Source: Legionellales bacterium UBA4722 (lineage in GTDB: Bacteria > Pseudomonadota > Gammaproteobacteria > DSM-16500). From it: a stretch of DNA of 27,338 bases. Below, one piece after another: positions 10,135 to 19,900 of this stretch. Numbering within the stretch: the stretch's first letter is position 1; the number at the start of each line of letters is the position of its first letter. The stretch covers positions 1 through 27,338 of the forward strand of contig DHJK01000086.1 of the NCBI GenBank assembly GCA_002404295.1, read 5' to 3'. Position numbers and translations under genes: made by a program. Below the pieces are notes generated by a model that was not told the origin of the DNA, ran no database searches, and saw only the letters and a list, made by a program, of their open reading frames with translations.

Positions 10135-10417
10135 ATGGTTGTTCGTTTTCTTGCGGAAACTATCCCAGCTTTTGAACAATTTTATGCGTTAGCGGCATAG
10201 TCTCGCTTAGGAAAAATGCGCCCACCATTTTTGAGGCCATTAAAAAAAATTGCGACAGAACCTTTTATTGTGCAAGCCTGGCCGCTGTGTTTAACTCGTT
10301 TTCGAATTTTATCAGATTTTAGTACATGACAGCTGTATAAAAAAAGTGTATAAAGAAATACTAAAATATAATATCACCAATCTAATTAATGCAAAAGTAC
10401 AAAAGAGGCGTTTTTTC
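10135..10417. other. Intergenic region after map with short open frames, possibly a gene remnant
   Basis: Two short frames follow the map stop codon directly. One is 10135-10200 (21 codons, an ATG touching the map stop). The other begins at ATG 10217 and reads through to a TGA at about 10331 (38 codons, basic, with Pro/Arg at its start). Neither has a good ribosome-binding site and I recognise neither peptide. The stretch is less AT-rich than the intergenic DNA around it, which fits decayed coding sequence. I would not call a gene. Confidence 0.35.
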
Positions 10418-11509
10418 ATGAGATGCAAAACAATTATTACTTCTATCGTAGTATTTCTCAATTTAGCATCAGTGACCGCTTTTGCCACTTCGCCAACCTT
10501 GAATAATATGATTTTTTTTGGCGATAGTCTGAGTGATATTGGTAATAACACATGGATATTATTAAATAATAATCAAGGTACTCCTGTTACAAATCCAAAT
10601 GATCAGAATCATAAATATATTTGGGTAAATTATTTAGTAGACCAAAAATTAAAAAACCCTGTTTATCCCTCCAGCAATTTTAATTTAAACCCCCTGAGTG
10701 ATAATATCAGTTACGCATACGCAAGTGCAGATACGAGCAATCAATATTTTAATGCAGATTGGCCACAGAATGATCCGCCTCTTCCTTTTTTTAATCCGAA
10801 TTGTACTCGGCCCGGAGTCATTAAAGATGCTGCAGGAAGTATCACGAGCACATGTGTGCCAGGGTTACAAAAGCAGGTTGATATTTATTTAAATCAAGTT
10901 CGATTTAAGCCGAGTTTAAATACGGTATTTTTTATTTGGGCTGGCGCTAATGATTTACTTAATTACTATACGGCTTATATGAGTCATTCTATTTATAAAA
11001 AAACATTTATTGAGCGATTTTCTCTGCCTTCTGAAAATGAATTAGGTATTTTAGAACAGCAAACAGTTAATAATATTAATGCAGCAAAGAGTAAATTAAT
11101 GGATGCGGGTGTTAGCTCTAAGATGATCTATATTTTAAATTTACCAGATCTGTCTAGAACGCCCGCTGTTCGTGCTAATAATAGTTGGAAATTGAAAATA
11201 TTTTATGGTAAGAAAAAGCTTGAAAGCAGTCTAAGTCGTATGACAATAGACTTTAATCAAAAGTTACAATTTCAGCATGATGAAGCACAATATATAATTC
11301 CTGTACTGCATTATGTGCCTATATGGAATTGGTTTGATAATATTGTTTCAAATCCAAAAAAATATAATTTAAGTTATATAAGTGAGAGTTGTGTAGCTCA
11401 AAATGCGATGCCCGCGTGTAAGGGCTATATATTTTATAATGAAAAACATCCCACTACATACGTGAATAGAATTATTGCGGATAATATCTTAAGCAGTTTA
11501 ATGGTCTAA
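10418..11509 (+). CDS. Secreted GDSL/SGNH-family lipase or phospholipase
   Basis: A 363-residue precursor when started at ATG 10418, which has GAGG at 10405-10408 and puts a signal peptide at the very N-terminus (Arg and Lys, then a hydrophobic run ending in AFA at 21-23). An upstream in-frame ATG at 10346 would bury that signal, so I reject it. Block I is FFGDSLSDIGNN with nucleophile Ser37, very like Legionella PlaC/PlaA-type and Vibrio thermolabile-haemolysin-type enzymes. Block III is GAND (176-179). The C-terminal His block is KHPTT (His344). Four cysteines in two pairs (NPNC with STC, and SC with AC) suggest disulfides in an exported protein. Two oddities: the Asp normally three residues before the His is Asn341, and the block II glycine region reads YAYASADT without Gly. 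The likely role is hydrolysis or acyl transfer on phospholipid in the periplasm or outside the cell. Substrate cannot be read from the sequence. Confidence 0.85.
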   Translation: MRCKTIITSIVVFLNLASVTAFATSPTLNNMIFFGDSLSDIGNNTWILLNNNQGTPVTNPNDQNHKYIWVNYLVDQKLKNPVYPSSNFNLNPLSDNISYAYASADTSNQYFNADWPQNDPPLPFFNPNCTRPGVIKDAAGSITSTCVPGLQKQVDIYLNQVRFKPSLNTVFFIWAGANDLLNYYTAYMSHSIYKKTFIERFSLPSENELGILEQQTVNNINAAKSKLMDAGVSSKMIYILNLPDLSRTPAVRANNSWKLKIFYGKKKLESSLSRMTIDFNQKLQFQHDEAQYIIPVLHYVPIWNWFDNIVSNPKKYNLSYISESCVAQNAMPACKGYIFYNEKHPTTYVNRIIADNILSSLMV

Positions 11510-11606
11510 CTATAACATTCTATTACTATTATATAATTTTTACACATCAAGCATTATGGTTTATATGGCCTATACTGAGTGTATTACTACTCATAAGGGT
11601 TATTTT

Positions 11607-14105
11607 ATGAAATCCAGTCTTGAGGAAAATAAAAGTGAGTGGAGTTACTCAACCGGCCTAAAAATAGCGGGTTGGTCCGGGATATTTGTTTCATCATTAA
11701 TGAAATTACAGCGTACCTCCTCTCCAGATGAATTTAAAAATCAGTTAAATCAAGTTTTGAAAGCCTATAGTAAAATCTATCAATTAACGTATCCTGGTAA
11801 AGTGATTGAGAGTAATGGTCAACTTACCTCGACAATCGAAGGTTTGGAAGATGCAATGACGATATATCAAGGATTGCAAGCAATTAAACAAATTGCAGAT
11901 ACATGGCACGGTACAAGTGATGTAAATTTTATTGAAGGCTGTAAAAGCCAGCTAGCCTCGTTTTGTAGTCAAAATGGTTTACCAATCAAAATGCAGGAAG
12001 ATAAATCCGAAGAAATTGGTGAATTTGATGAAAGCCTAGGTGAGCTTTTAGGGCAAGAAGCCATTTTATCTGATCGCGGTTACTCAAGTGGCCTTCTTCA
12101 AAAAGGCGCGACAGCATTAAAGCTCATACAATCATTACCAAAGATAGTAAATGCATTAGGCCCGATGAAAAACATGGTCGAGCAGGTTTGCAAAAAAACA
12201 AAATTAGTAAATAGCGAATTTCAATTATGGTGGGCGATTCCATCTGCATCATGGGGTAAGGAATCGTATGATACACGTAAACATTTATATGATTGTTTTC
12301 TTGCAGTTATTGTAAACACAGAAGATTCTGGTGAAAAGACATTGCAATTTAAAAACCAACTTAATGATTTGATTATGAGCGGGGTGGATAAATTGTTAAG
12401 ATTATCAACAGATTCAGTGACCGCCTCTGCAGATATTGGCTTTAACCAAGTTATATCATGTTTTTCTTTATCGGCAAATTTCATAAATCCAATATTTTCT
12501 TTAATTCGCATAAAAAATAAAGATATTATTTCAAAATCAGCAGAGCAAGCAATTAAAGAGTCTATTTCATTTGCTTTAGGTGAGGCTATAGCTCCAATTT
12601 TACTTAAACACATTGCGACTGAAGTATTAAATCAACAAGCAACTGAAATAGCTAGCCAAATTAAGCTAAGGATTAAAAAAGAGTTAGTTAGTGCTGAAAC
12701 ACAAAAAAAACTATGTGAGACAGTTGTGAGACATCTAGGTAATTTTTCATTTAATCAAGATGAATTGCGTGCTATTGCAAGAGAAAATCAATCAGCATCT
12801 CGTCAAGTTGAGAGCTCTACTTACTGGCCAGATTTAATTGAAACAGCGAAGATCTTATTCACAATCGGGGCAGAGCTGCTTGGGAAAGAAGTAACACCAG
12901 TACCTATCCCTCCATCATCGACTAATCTCAATACTGGCATAACTTTTTTATCAGATGCGCTGGATGCAACAAAATCGGCTGTCGTTAATACAGTCATGCA
13001 AACCACAGGACTGTCAATGAAGCTAAAACGACAGCAAGCAAATATCGTAGACATGTTAGCTAAATGGACAGAGATTGCTGTATCGAATAGTGCTGCTCCT
13101 CCTCCAATTTTAGATGAGAAGCGGAATGTTGTAATGGTTCCTATAGAATACGCAGCAGTAGTACAGGAAATGTCTTTACACGTCGCAACCCCAGTAGAAG
13201 ATAAATATTTGTCTCCGTCCACAATAAGTTCATCTGAAGTTAATCAGCCATTACTGTCATTAAATAGTGTGATAGAGCTTGTACCCGATCTTAAATCCGC
13301 GCCTGACTCTGTAGCCAAGCCTGAACCTGCATCTGAGCCTGAATCTGTAGCCGAGCATGAATTTGCACCCGAGCCTGAATTGAAACATGAATCTGTAAAA
13401 GAAAAATTTACTGCTTCTTCAGTCTCTAAAAGAGACCCAGATAGAGAGCAAGGAGTCGAATTGATTCCACTCTTAAATCAAGACGGAAAGGCAGATAATC
13501 AACCCTATGTTCTGATGATAAATCAAAATAAAGAGGATGCATTGGATATATTTGAAATATTCTATGGCAAAAGGCCATTAGATGTAGTTATATATAAAAA
13601 AGGTGGCTTTAGACTTCATTGGGAAGATAACTTAAAAACATTTGTTCCAGCAACTCTGTTCGTGACTATGAGTGATGATGTAAATGTGACTCACCAGAAT
13701 CTTAGTACTGAATATAAAACATATAAAAAGCATCTAATAGATTCAGATAAGTATAATGATTCTCGTGGGTTGCATTATTTTTCAAAACCTATTTGGTTAT
13801 CTTCTTCAAAAGAGAAAGCAACTAATGTTGATTTGTTGCTTGCGGAGCTAAATGATGCATCCAGAAAAAACGCAAAAAATATAATAGAATTTAAAAAAGT
13901 TTACAATGACCGTAACAGCGCTAACGTATTAATCAAAAATCGTGATAGCGTAGGATTAGCTTTAGTTAAAGGTACAGCTATATTAGTCACAGGTGTTGTT
14001 CCTTATCTAATCTATTGCATAGGTTCATACCTTGCCGGCAAATCTGAAGTAGAAGGGAAAAATGTCATAAAAAAGACAGAAAATATATTGAAACTACGAC
14101 CCTGA
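11607..14105 (+). CDS. Unrecognised 832-residue protein with Pro/Glu repeat and C-terminal hydrophobic segment
   Basis: I do not recognise the family. The preferred start is ATG 11607, with AAGGG at 11595-11599 and 7-nt spacing. An in-frame ATG at 11556 would add 17 residues without a ribosome-binding site. Residues 1-550 look mainly helical, with scattered Cys and no signal peptide. Residues 560-600 are a Pro/Glu/Ser/Val-rich linker built on a 12-residue repeat. A compact region follows at about 620-780. A strongly hydrophobic stretch at about 783-811 ends shortly before a Lys-rich tail. A cytoplasmic or secreted protein with one C-terminal membrane anchor is possible. In a Legionellales-like genome this layout would be compatible with a secreted effector, but no secretion signal proves it. 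It lies 97 bp after the lipase and 76 bp before the efflux operon, probably as its own unit. Confidence 0.8.
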   Translation: MKSSLEENKSEWSYSTGLKIAGWSGIFVSSLMKLQRTSSPDEFKNQLNQVLKAYSKIYQLTYPGKVIESNGQLTSTIEGLEDAMTIYQGLQAIKQIADTWHGTSDVNFIEGCKSQLASFCSQNGLPIKMQEDKSEEIGEFDESLGELLGQEAILSDRGYSSGLLQKGATALKLIQSLPKIVNALGPMKNMVEQVCKKTKLVNSEFQLWWAIPSASWGKESYDTRKHLYDCFLAVIVNTEDSGEKTLQFKNQLNDLIMSGVDKLLRLSTDSVTASADIGFNQVISCFSLSANFINPIFSLIRIKNKDIISKSAEQAIKESISFALGEAIAPILLKHIATEVLNQQATEIASQIKLRIKKELVSAETQKKLCETVVRHLGNFSFNQDELRAIARENQSASRQVESSTYWPDLIETAKILFTIGAELLGKEVTPVPIPPSSTNLNTGITFLSDALDATKSAVVNTVMQTTGLSMKLKRQQANIVDMLAKWTEIAVSNSAAPPPILDEKRNVVMVPIEYAAVVQEMSLHVATPVEDKYLSPSTISSSEVNQPLLSLNSVIELVPDLKSAPDSVAKPEPASEPESVAEHEFAPEPELKHESVKEKFTASSVSKRDPDREQGVELIPLLNQDGKADNQPYVLMINQNKEDALDIFEIFYGKRPLDVVIYKKGGFRLHWEDNLKTFVPATLFVTMSDDVNVTHQNLSTEYKTYKKHLIDSDKYNDSRGLHYFSKPIWLSSSKEKATNVDLLLAELNDASRKNAKNIIEFKKVYNDRNSANVLIKNRDSVGLALVKGTAILVTGVVPYLIYCIGSYLAGKSEVEGKNVIKKTENILKLRP
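13301..13400 (+). repeat. 36-nt imperfect repeat encoding a Pro/Glu-rich linker
   Basis: The block at 13301-13320 recurs with few changes at 13337-13356 (period 36 nt, 12 codons), and a degenerate third copy follows to about 13400. The peptide units begin PDSVAKPEPASE, PESVAEHEFAPE and PELKHESV. The composition suggests an extended, acidic spacer between the helical N-terminal part and the C-terminal part of the 832-residue protein. Confidence 0.7.
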
Positions 14106-14181
14106 CATTCATTTCATTACTAAGTAACTCTATGATATGATTTATGAAATCCTGCGCTGACTCAAGAATAGGGAAGTTAGA

Positions 14182-15747
14182 GTGCAATTTTTAAAATATG
14201 TATTTACTCTGATTATTTATCTTGGTTTAACCGCATGTATGGTAGGCCCTGATTATAAGGAACCCAAAACGCAGGTAATGGATCACTGGATGAGCAATCA
14301 TACCTCCACAATCAAGCAATCTACCTATAAAAACGTACTCTGGTGGAAAACATTCCATGATCCTGTTTTAACAAAATTAATCGAACAAGGTTATCAAAAT
14401 AACTTAACACTTCAAAGTGCAGGTGTGCGTGTCCTGCAAGCTAGAGCTCAGCTTGCACAATCTGTAGGCGAGCTGTATCCGCAACAACAAGCTCTAATGG
14501 GCAATTATACCTATAATAGAATAGGCGAAAGTTCGTTGCAGGATATCTTGCCCGCCTCCTTTGATACAGCCGAATTAGGATTTTCTGTTAATTGGGAACT
14601 TGATTTTTGGGGAAAGTATCGACGTGCTATCCGATCAAATAACGCAGTGTTCTTAGCTTCATTTGCTGCATACGATAATGCCTTAGTGACATTAATTGCT
14701 GATATTGGTGGCACCTACATTCATTTGCAAACAGATCAGGCTAAAATTAAAATTACAAAAGCCAATATTCATGTTCAAGAAATGGCATTAAAAATTGCAC
14801 GTTCTCGATTCAACGCAGGACAAACAAGTCTTGTAGATGTGGAACAAGCTCAAACTGAATATTCAGAAACAGAAGCCGCCCTTCCACCACTCGTTGCTGA
14901 TTTACAACATCAAAAAGATATATTGGCACTTTTACTAGGTACCACGCCTGATAAAATCAATGCGCTATTAATATCAACGCAGGGTATTCCTAAGTCACCT
15001 AGTACGGTGGGTGTGAGTATTCCAAAAGAAATTCTAGCAAGACGACCTGATATTAGTGAAGCTCGTATGCAGGCCATCGCGCAATCAGAATCGATAGGTG
15101 CAATTAAAGCAAATCTCTATCCTGCCTTTTCTTTAGCAGGTACTTTTGTGTTAACCTCCAATAATATTGGTAGTTCCTCTATTTCTGATATTTTAAATTG
15201 GTCTAGTCGCTCGATTACTGCAGGTCCAGCATTTAGTTTACCTATATTAAATTACGGCCAAATCACAAACGCTGTGCGTGTGCAGGATGCAGCATTTCAA
15301 CAATCGCTATTTAATTATATTAATCTTGTTCTTAAAGCGCAGGGAGAAGTTCAAGACAATATTACTAATTTTATTCAAGCGAAAAAAACAATAGCTTACT
15401 TAACCAAATCTGATAAAGCAGCGATTAAAACATTACAAATTACTATGACGCGTTATAAAGAAGGTGAAACAGATTTTACGCCGGTTCTGAATGCTGAGCA
15501 ACAACAGTTGCGTGTGCAAACATCATTGATTAATGCTGAAGGGAATGCACCTAATGCATTAGTGGAGTTGTATAGATCATTAGGCGGTGGTTGGGAAATT
15601 CGTTATGGTAATGATATTGTGCCAGACAATACAAAAGTAGAAATGGCTGCTCGCACTAATTGGGGAACAATATTAAAAACACCCAATCATTTGCCGCCGC
15701 AAACCGAGTCGCAAAAAACCCATCAACTCTATTCACCAGTATGGTAG
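14182..15747 (+). CDS. RND efflux outer-membrane lipoprotein, NodT/OprM family
   Basis: A 521-residue outer-membrane channel of a tripartite efflux pump (TolC-like, OEP family). The start is GTG 14182, preceded by GGGAAG at 14171-14176. A lipoprotein signal ends at LTAC (Cys19), followed by MVGPDYKEP, the hallmark N-terminus of NodT-family channels. Two OEP repeats are visible: the first after WWKTFHDPVL at about residues 53-62, the second around GAIKANLYPAFSLAG (from residue 306). The length is a little above the usual 460-500 because of a roughly 40-residue polar C-terminal tail. It is the first gene of a three-gene operon, with the fusion protein beginning 4 nt after its stop. A TATGAT at 14131-14136 might be the -10 box, but no good -35 box goes with it. 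Confidence 0.93.
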   Translation: MQFLKYVFTLIIYLGLTACMVGPDYKEPKTQVMDHWMSNHTSTIKQSTYKNVLWWKTFHDPVLTKLIEQGYQNNLTLQSAGVRVLQARAQLAQSVGELYPQQQALMGNYTYNRIGESSLQDILPASFDTAELGFSVNWELDFWGKYRRAIRSNNAVFLASFAAYDNALVTLIADIGGTYIHLQTDQAKIKITKANIHVQEMALKIARSRFNAGQTSLVDVEQAQTEYSETEAALPPLVADLQHQKDILALLLGTTPDKINALLISTQGIPKSPSTVGVSIPKEILARRPDISEARMQAIAQSESIGAIKANLYPAFSLAGTFVLTSNNIGSSSISDILNWSSRSITAGPAFSLPILNYGQITNAVRVQDAAFQQSLFNYINLVLKAQGEVQDNITNFIQAKKTIAYLTKSDKAAIKTLQITMTRYKEGETDFTPVLNAEQQQLRVQTSLINAEGNAPNALVELYRSLGGGWEIRYGNDIVPDNTKVEMAARTNWGTILKTPNHLPPQTESQKTHQLYSPVW

Positions 15748-15751
15748 CCGT

Positions 15752-16915
15752 ATGAAATTTGACATACATGCAGATTGGATAAAATCAATAGGAATATTCT
15801 TACTTATTTTGCTATTATTTTATTTTGTTGCACGCCACTTTACGGCTCATCATGTTACTGAATTACCATTGCCAATGGTGAAAGTTGAAAAACCAAAAAT
15901 CACTAAGTTAGTTGAATATGTCACACAAACAGGTACTACGGTTGCTTATAATTCTGTTAATTTAGTCGCGCGTGTTGAAGGTTACCTTAATGCAATTGAA
16001 TTCACTGATGGTACCTATGTTAATAAAAATTCAGAATTATTTGTGATTCAACCAGAACCTTATATGGAACAGTTAATAGCAGCCAAGGCATCTGTCACTA
16101 TTGCAAAAGCTGATTATGTATATTCTTTATCAGAATATGCGCGGCAAAAAAGAATGTATAAGGAAAATGCGACTTCATTAAACAATGTAGAAAAATGGCA
16201 AACTAAAATTGAAGCATCAGCAGCTCAAGTTCAAAAAGAAGAAGCAAATGAAAAACAAGCTGAAATCACATATGGTTATACCCATGTAGCAGCGCCATTT
16301 GATGGACGCATCGGGCGTCATTTAGTTTCTATCGGTAATTTAGTGGGTAATGGGACAGCCACTAATTTAGCGACTATTGAACAAATTACTCCATTGTATG
16401 TTTATTTCAATTTAAACGAACTGGATTTAATTAAGTTGCGCGAAGCGGCTCGTGCTGTTGGATTTAAACCTTCTGATTTGAGTCGAGTGCCTGTGGATGT
16501 GGCTTTGCAAAATAATAATGAATTTAACTATCACGCAACGTTAGATTTTGTCAATACAGGATTAAATGCGTCCACGGGCACTATGGAGTTACGTGCAATA
16601 TTAGAGAATAAAGACAAAATGTTTGTGCCAGGTTTATTTGTGAATGTACGGATTGCAATTACACGACCTACAGCACAGTTAACAGTGCCTGACACCTGCA
16701 TACTCTACGATCAAATAGGTCCTTATCTCTTAACAGTTAATAACAATAATAAAGTACTGCTAAAACGTGTGACCTTAGGGCCTAGATTTCAAGGTAAACA
16801 AGGAATATTGAAAGGACTGGGTAATGACGATCAAGTGGTTGTAGACGGAATACAAAATGCAATTCCCGGTAATCAAGTGGAAGTAATAAATAAGACAGAG
16901 GCCAACAATAAATGA
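15752..16915 (+). CDS. RND efflux periplasmic adaptor (membrane fusion protein)
   Basis: A 387-residue adaptor linking the inner-membrane pump to the outer-membrane channel. One N-terminal membrane segment (about residues 10-27, rich in Ile/Leu/Phe) anchors it; there is no lipobox Cys. The split lipoyl-like domain is seen as VARVEGYL near residue 72 and as HVAAPFDGRIGRHL at about 178-191. A helical hairpin lies between them (about 105-165, Ala/Glu/Lys-rich). Beta-barrel and membrane-proximal domains follow. The sequence is of the AcrA/MexE type. ATG 15752 lies 4 nt after the channel gene's stop with no clear ribosome-binding site, so translation is probably coupled. Its own stop overlaps the start of the pump gene. 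Confidence 0.93.
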   Translation: MKFDIHADWIKSIGIFLLILLLFYFVARHFTAHHVTELPLPMVKVEKPKITKLVEYVTQTGTTVAYNSVNLVARVEGYLNAIEFTDGTYVNKNSELFVIQPEPYMEQLIAAKASVTIAKADYVYSLSEYARQKRMYKENATSLNNVEKWQTKIEASAAQVQKEEANEKQAEITYGYTHVAAPFDGRIGRHLVSIGNLVGNGTATNLATIEQITPLYVYFNLNELDLIKLREAARAVGFKPSDLSRVPVDVALQNNNEFNYHATLDFVNTGLNASTGTMELRAILENKDKMFVPGLFVNVRIAITRPTAQLTVPDTCILYDQIGPYLLTVNNNNKVLLKRVTLGPRFQGKQGILKGLGNDDQVVVDGIQNAIPGNQVEVINKTEANNK

Positions 16916-19900
16916 TTTCAAAATTTTTTATTGAAAGGCCCGTGTTGGCCAACGTGATTGCCATATTGCTTGTACTACTAGGGTTAGTTGCAATTTATTT
17001 CTTACCTGTTACACAATACCCTGCTATCGTGCCTCCCACGATTCAAGTGACCACGACTTATCCGGGTGCAGATGCAAAAACATTGATTAGCACAGTAGCA
17101 TTACCCATTGAGCAACAGGTCAATGGTGTTGAAAACATGATATATATGCAATCCACGAGTTCAAATAGTGGAAGCTATACATTGGTTGTCACTTTTGCAA
17201 TTGGTACGGATCTCAATTTTGCACAAGTGTTAGTTCAAAATCGTGTTCAAGCAGCTATGGCACAATTGCCAGAGCCGGTGCAGCAACAAGGTGTAGTGGT
17301 CCAACAAAAATCAACAGCGATTTTGCAATTTATTACACTCACGTCTAAAAATAATGAATATGACGGTTTATTTCTGAATAACTATGCTGTGATCAATATG
17401 CAAGATGAGCTTGCACGTCTTCCCGGTGTTGGAAATGTAACTATTTTCGGTTCAGGCTCGTATGCAATGCGTATCTGGCTAGATCCTCAAAAAATGCTAG
17501 CGTATTCACTTAATCCAAGCGATGTGTTGAATGCAATCAGAAAGCAAAATAAAGCAGTTTCAGCAGGTCAAGTTGGAGCGCCGCCCACTGCAGGTTCTGT
17601 GCCTTATCAATTGACAGTGAACGTACCAGGTCAGCTAACCAATATCGATGAGTTTGCTAATATCATTATTAAAAGTGATGCTACTCAACCGAATGAAACA
17701 GCGAATGGTAGTTCCAGTGCTAGAATTGTGCGTATACGCGATGTCGGTCGAGTGGAGTTAGGATCTGCTAATTATAATCAATTAGCGACACTTAATAATA
17801 AACCCACTGCTGCAATCGGTATTTATCAATTACCAGGCGCTAATGCATTAGATGTTGCAAAAGAAGTACGTCAATGCGTAGAAAAAATGGCAAAGAAATT
17901 TCCACCAGGTATGGAGTACCATGTTCCATTTGATACTACCGTTTTTGTAAATGCGTCAGTGCATGAAGTTTATAAAACATTATTTGAAGCAGGTATTTTA
18001 GTCTTGCTGGTTATTATGGTATTTTTGCAAAACTTTCGTGCTACACTTGTTCCGGCGACAACGGTGCCAGTCACAATTATTGGTGCTTTTTTTGCGATGT
18101 TGTTACTCGGGTATTCTATCAATCTATTAACTTTATTTGCTTTAGTGTTAGCGATTGGTATTGTTGTTGATGATGCGATTGTGATTGTAGAAGGTGTCAC
18201 TCAACATATCGAAAAAGGAACAAGTCCCAAAGAATCAGCAATTATTGCCATGAAGGAGTTAATGGGTCCTATTATAGGTATCACATTAGTTTTAATGGCA
18301 GTGTTTGTCCCGGCTGGGTTTATGCCAGGATTAACTGGCGCGATGTATGCACAATTTGCATTAGTAATAGCAGCAACAGCCTTTATTTCAGCGATTAACG
18401 CAATGACATTAAAGCCAACGCAATGTGCGTTATGGTTAAAACCTATTGATCCCAATAAAGAAAAAAACTTTTTTTATAAAGGATTCGATAAAATATTTTT
18501 TACGATAGAATCACGTTACGTTCATTTGATAGATGTACTTGTTCATCATTCCAAGTCAGTTTGTATTGTAGGAGCATTCGTGGTGATTTTGGCATTAGTT
18601 GGATTAAGCCGAATTCCCACTGGATTTATTCCAGTAGAAGATCAGGGTTATATTATTATGAATGTATTATTGCCTGATGGTGCTAATTTAAATCGCACAT
18701 CAGCCACTCTCAAAGATTTGAGCCAACAAATAGAAAAGATAGGTGGTATTAAAGACGTCATTGCCATTAATGGTGTGTCTGTTCTGGATAATAATACTAG
18801 CCTTGCAAATGCAGGTGTTTTATATGTTATGTTTAATGATTGGAGTGTTCGGGGTAAAAAAGAAGATTTATTGGCTCTCTACACTAAATTAAATAACATC
18901 GCTTCGCATACGCTATCTGCAAAAGTGTTGGTGATGGTGCCGCCACCTATTCAAGGATTAGGGACATCGGGTGGATTTCAAATGCAAGTTGAATTAACAG
19001 ATGGTACTTTTGACTATACAAAGCTGCAGCATGCAACAGATCAACTTATCCAATATGGTAATAAACAACCAGAGTTACAACGATTGATGACATCATTTCG
19101 TGCAGAGGCACCGCAGCTTTCGGCACCTATAAACAGAAATAAAGCTGAATCATTAGGCGTCACTGTCGGCGATGCCACGGAGACATTGCAAACATATTTG
19201 GGATCGAGTTACGTTAATTTGTTCACTAAGTTTGGCCAAGTATTTCAAGTATATGTGCAAGCGGATGCACCATCACGAATGACCATTGAGGATCTTCGGC
19301 ATTTCTATGTAAAAAATCAATCAGGGGAAATGGTACCTATAGGCACATTAACAGATGTGAGTCCGATGATTGGACCTTCTATTATTTCACTTTATAATTT
19401 ATATCCATCTAGTAATATTTATGGTGTATCAGGAACGGGTTATAGTTCGGGTCAATCGATTAACACATTAGAAACGTTATCGAATCATTTTTTACCTTCC
19501 GGTCTTTCTTATGAGTGGACGAGTACAGCGTACCAAGAAAAAATTGCAGGTAATATGAGTTATTATATTTTTATTTTGTCGCTTGTATTGGTCTATTTAA
19601 TATTAGCTGGACAATACGAAAATTGGGTGACACCACTATCTATTCTATTTTCTGTACCACTAGCTTTGTTAGGCACAGTGTTAGCTTTGTTTGCTTTAGG
19701 TATCGCAAATAATATGTATACTCAGATAGGAATTCTATTATTGATTGCACTTGCTGCAAAAAATGCAATTTTAATTGTTGAAGTTGCGAGAGAGCATCGT
19801 GAGATCCATGGAAAATCAATTACTGAAGCTGCTGTATTTGGTGCTAAAACTCGTTTTAGGCCAATTATTATGACCTCATTTGCGTTTATTTTAGGTGTGA

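Noticed and set aside
10346..10417. Upstream ATG extension of the lipase
   Set aside because: It would place 24 polar residues before an otherwise perfect signal peptide; ATG 10418 has GAGG upstream.
17970..18455. Minus-strand frames opposite the RND pump
   Set aside because: Antisense shadows of a strongly conserved pump gene; no start signals.
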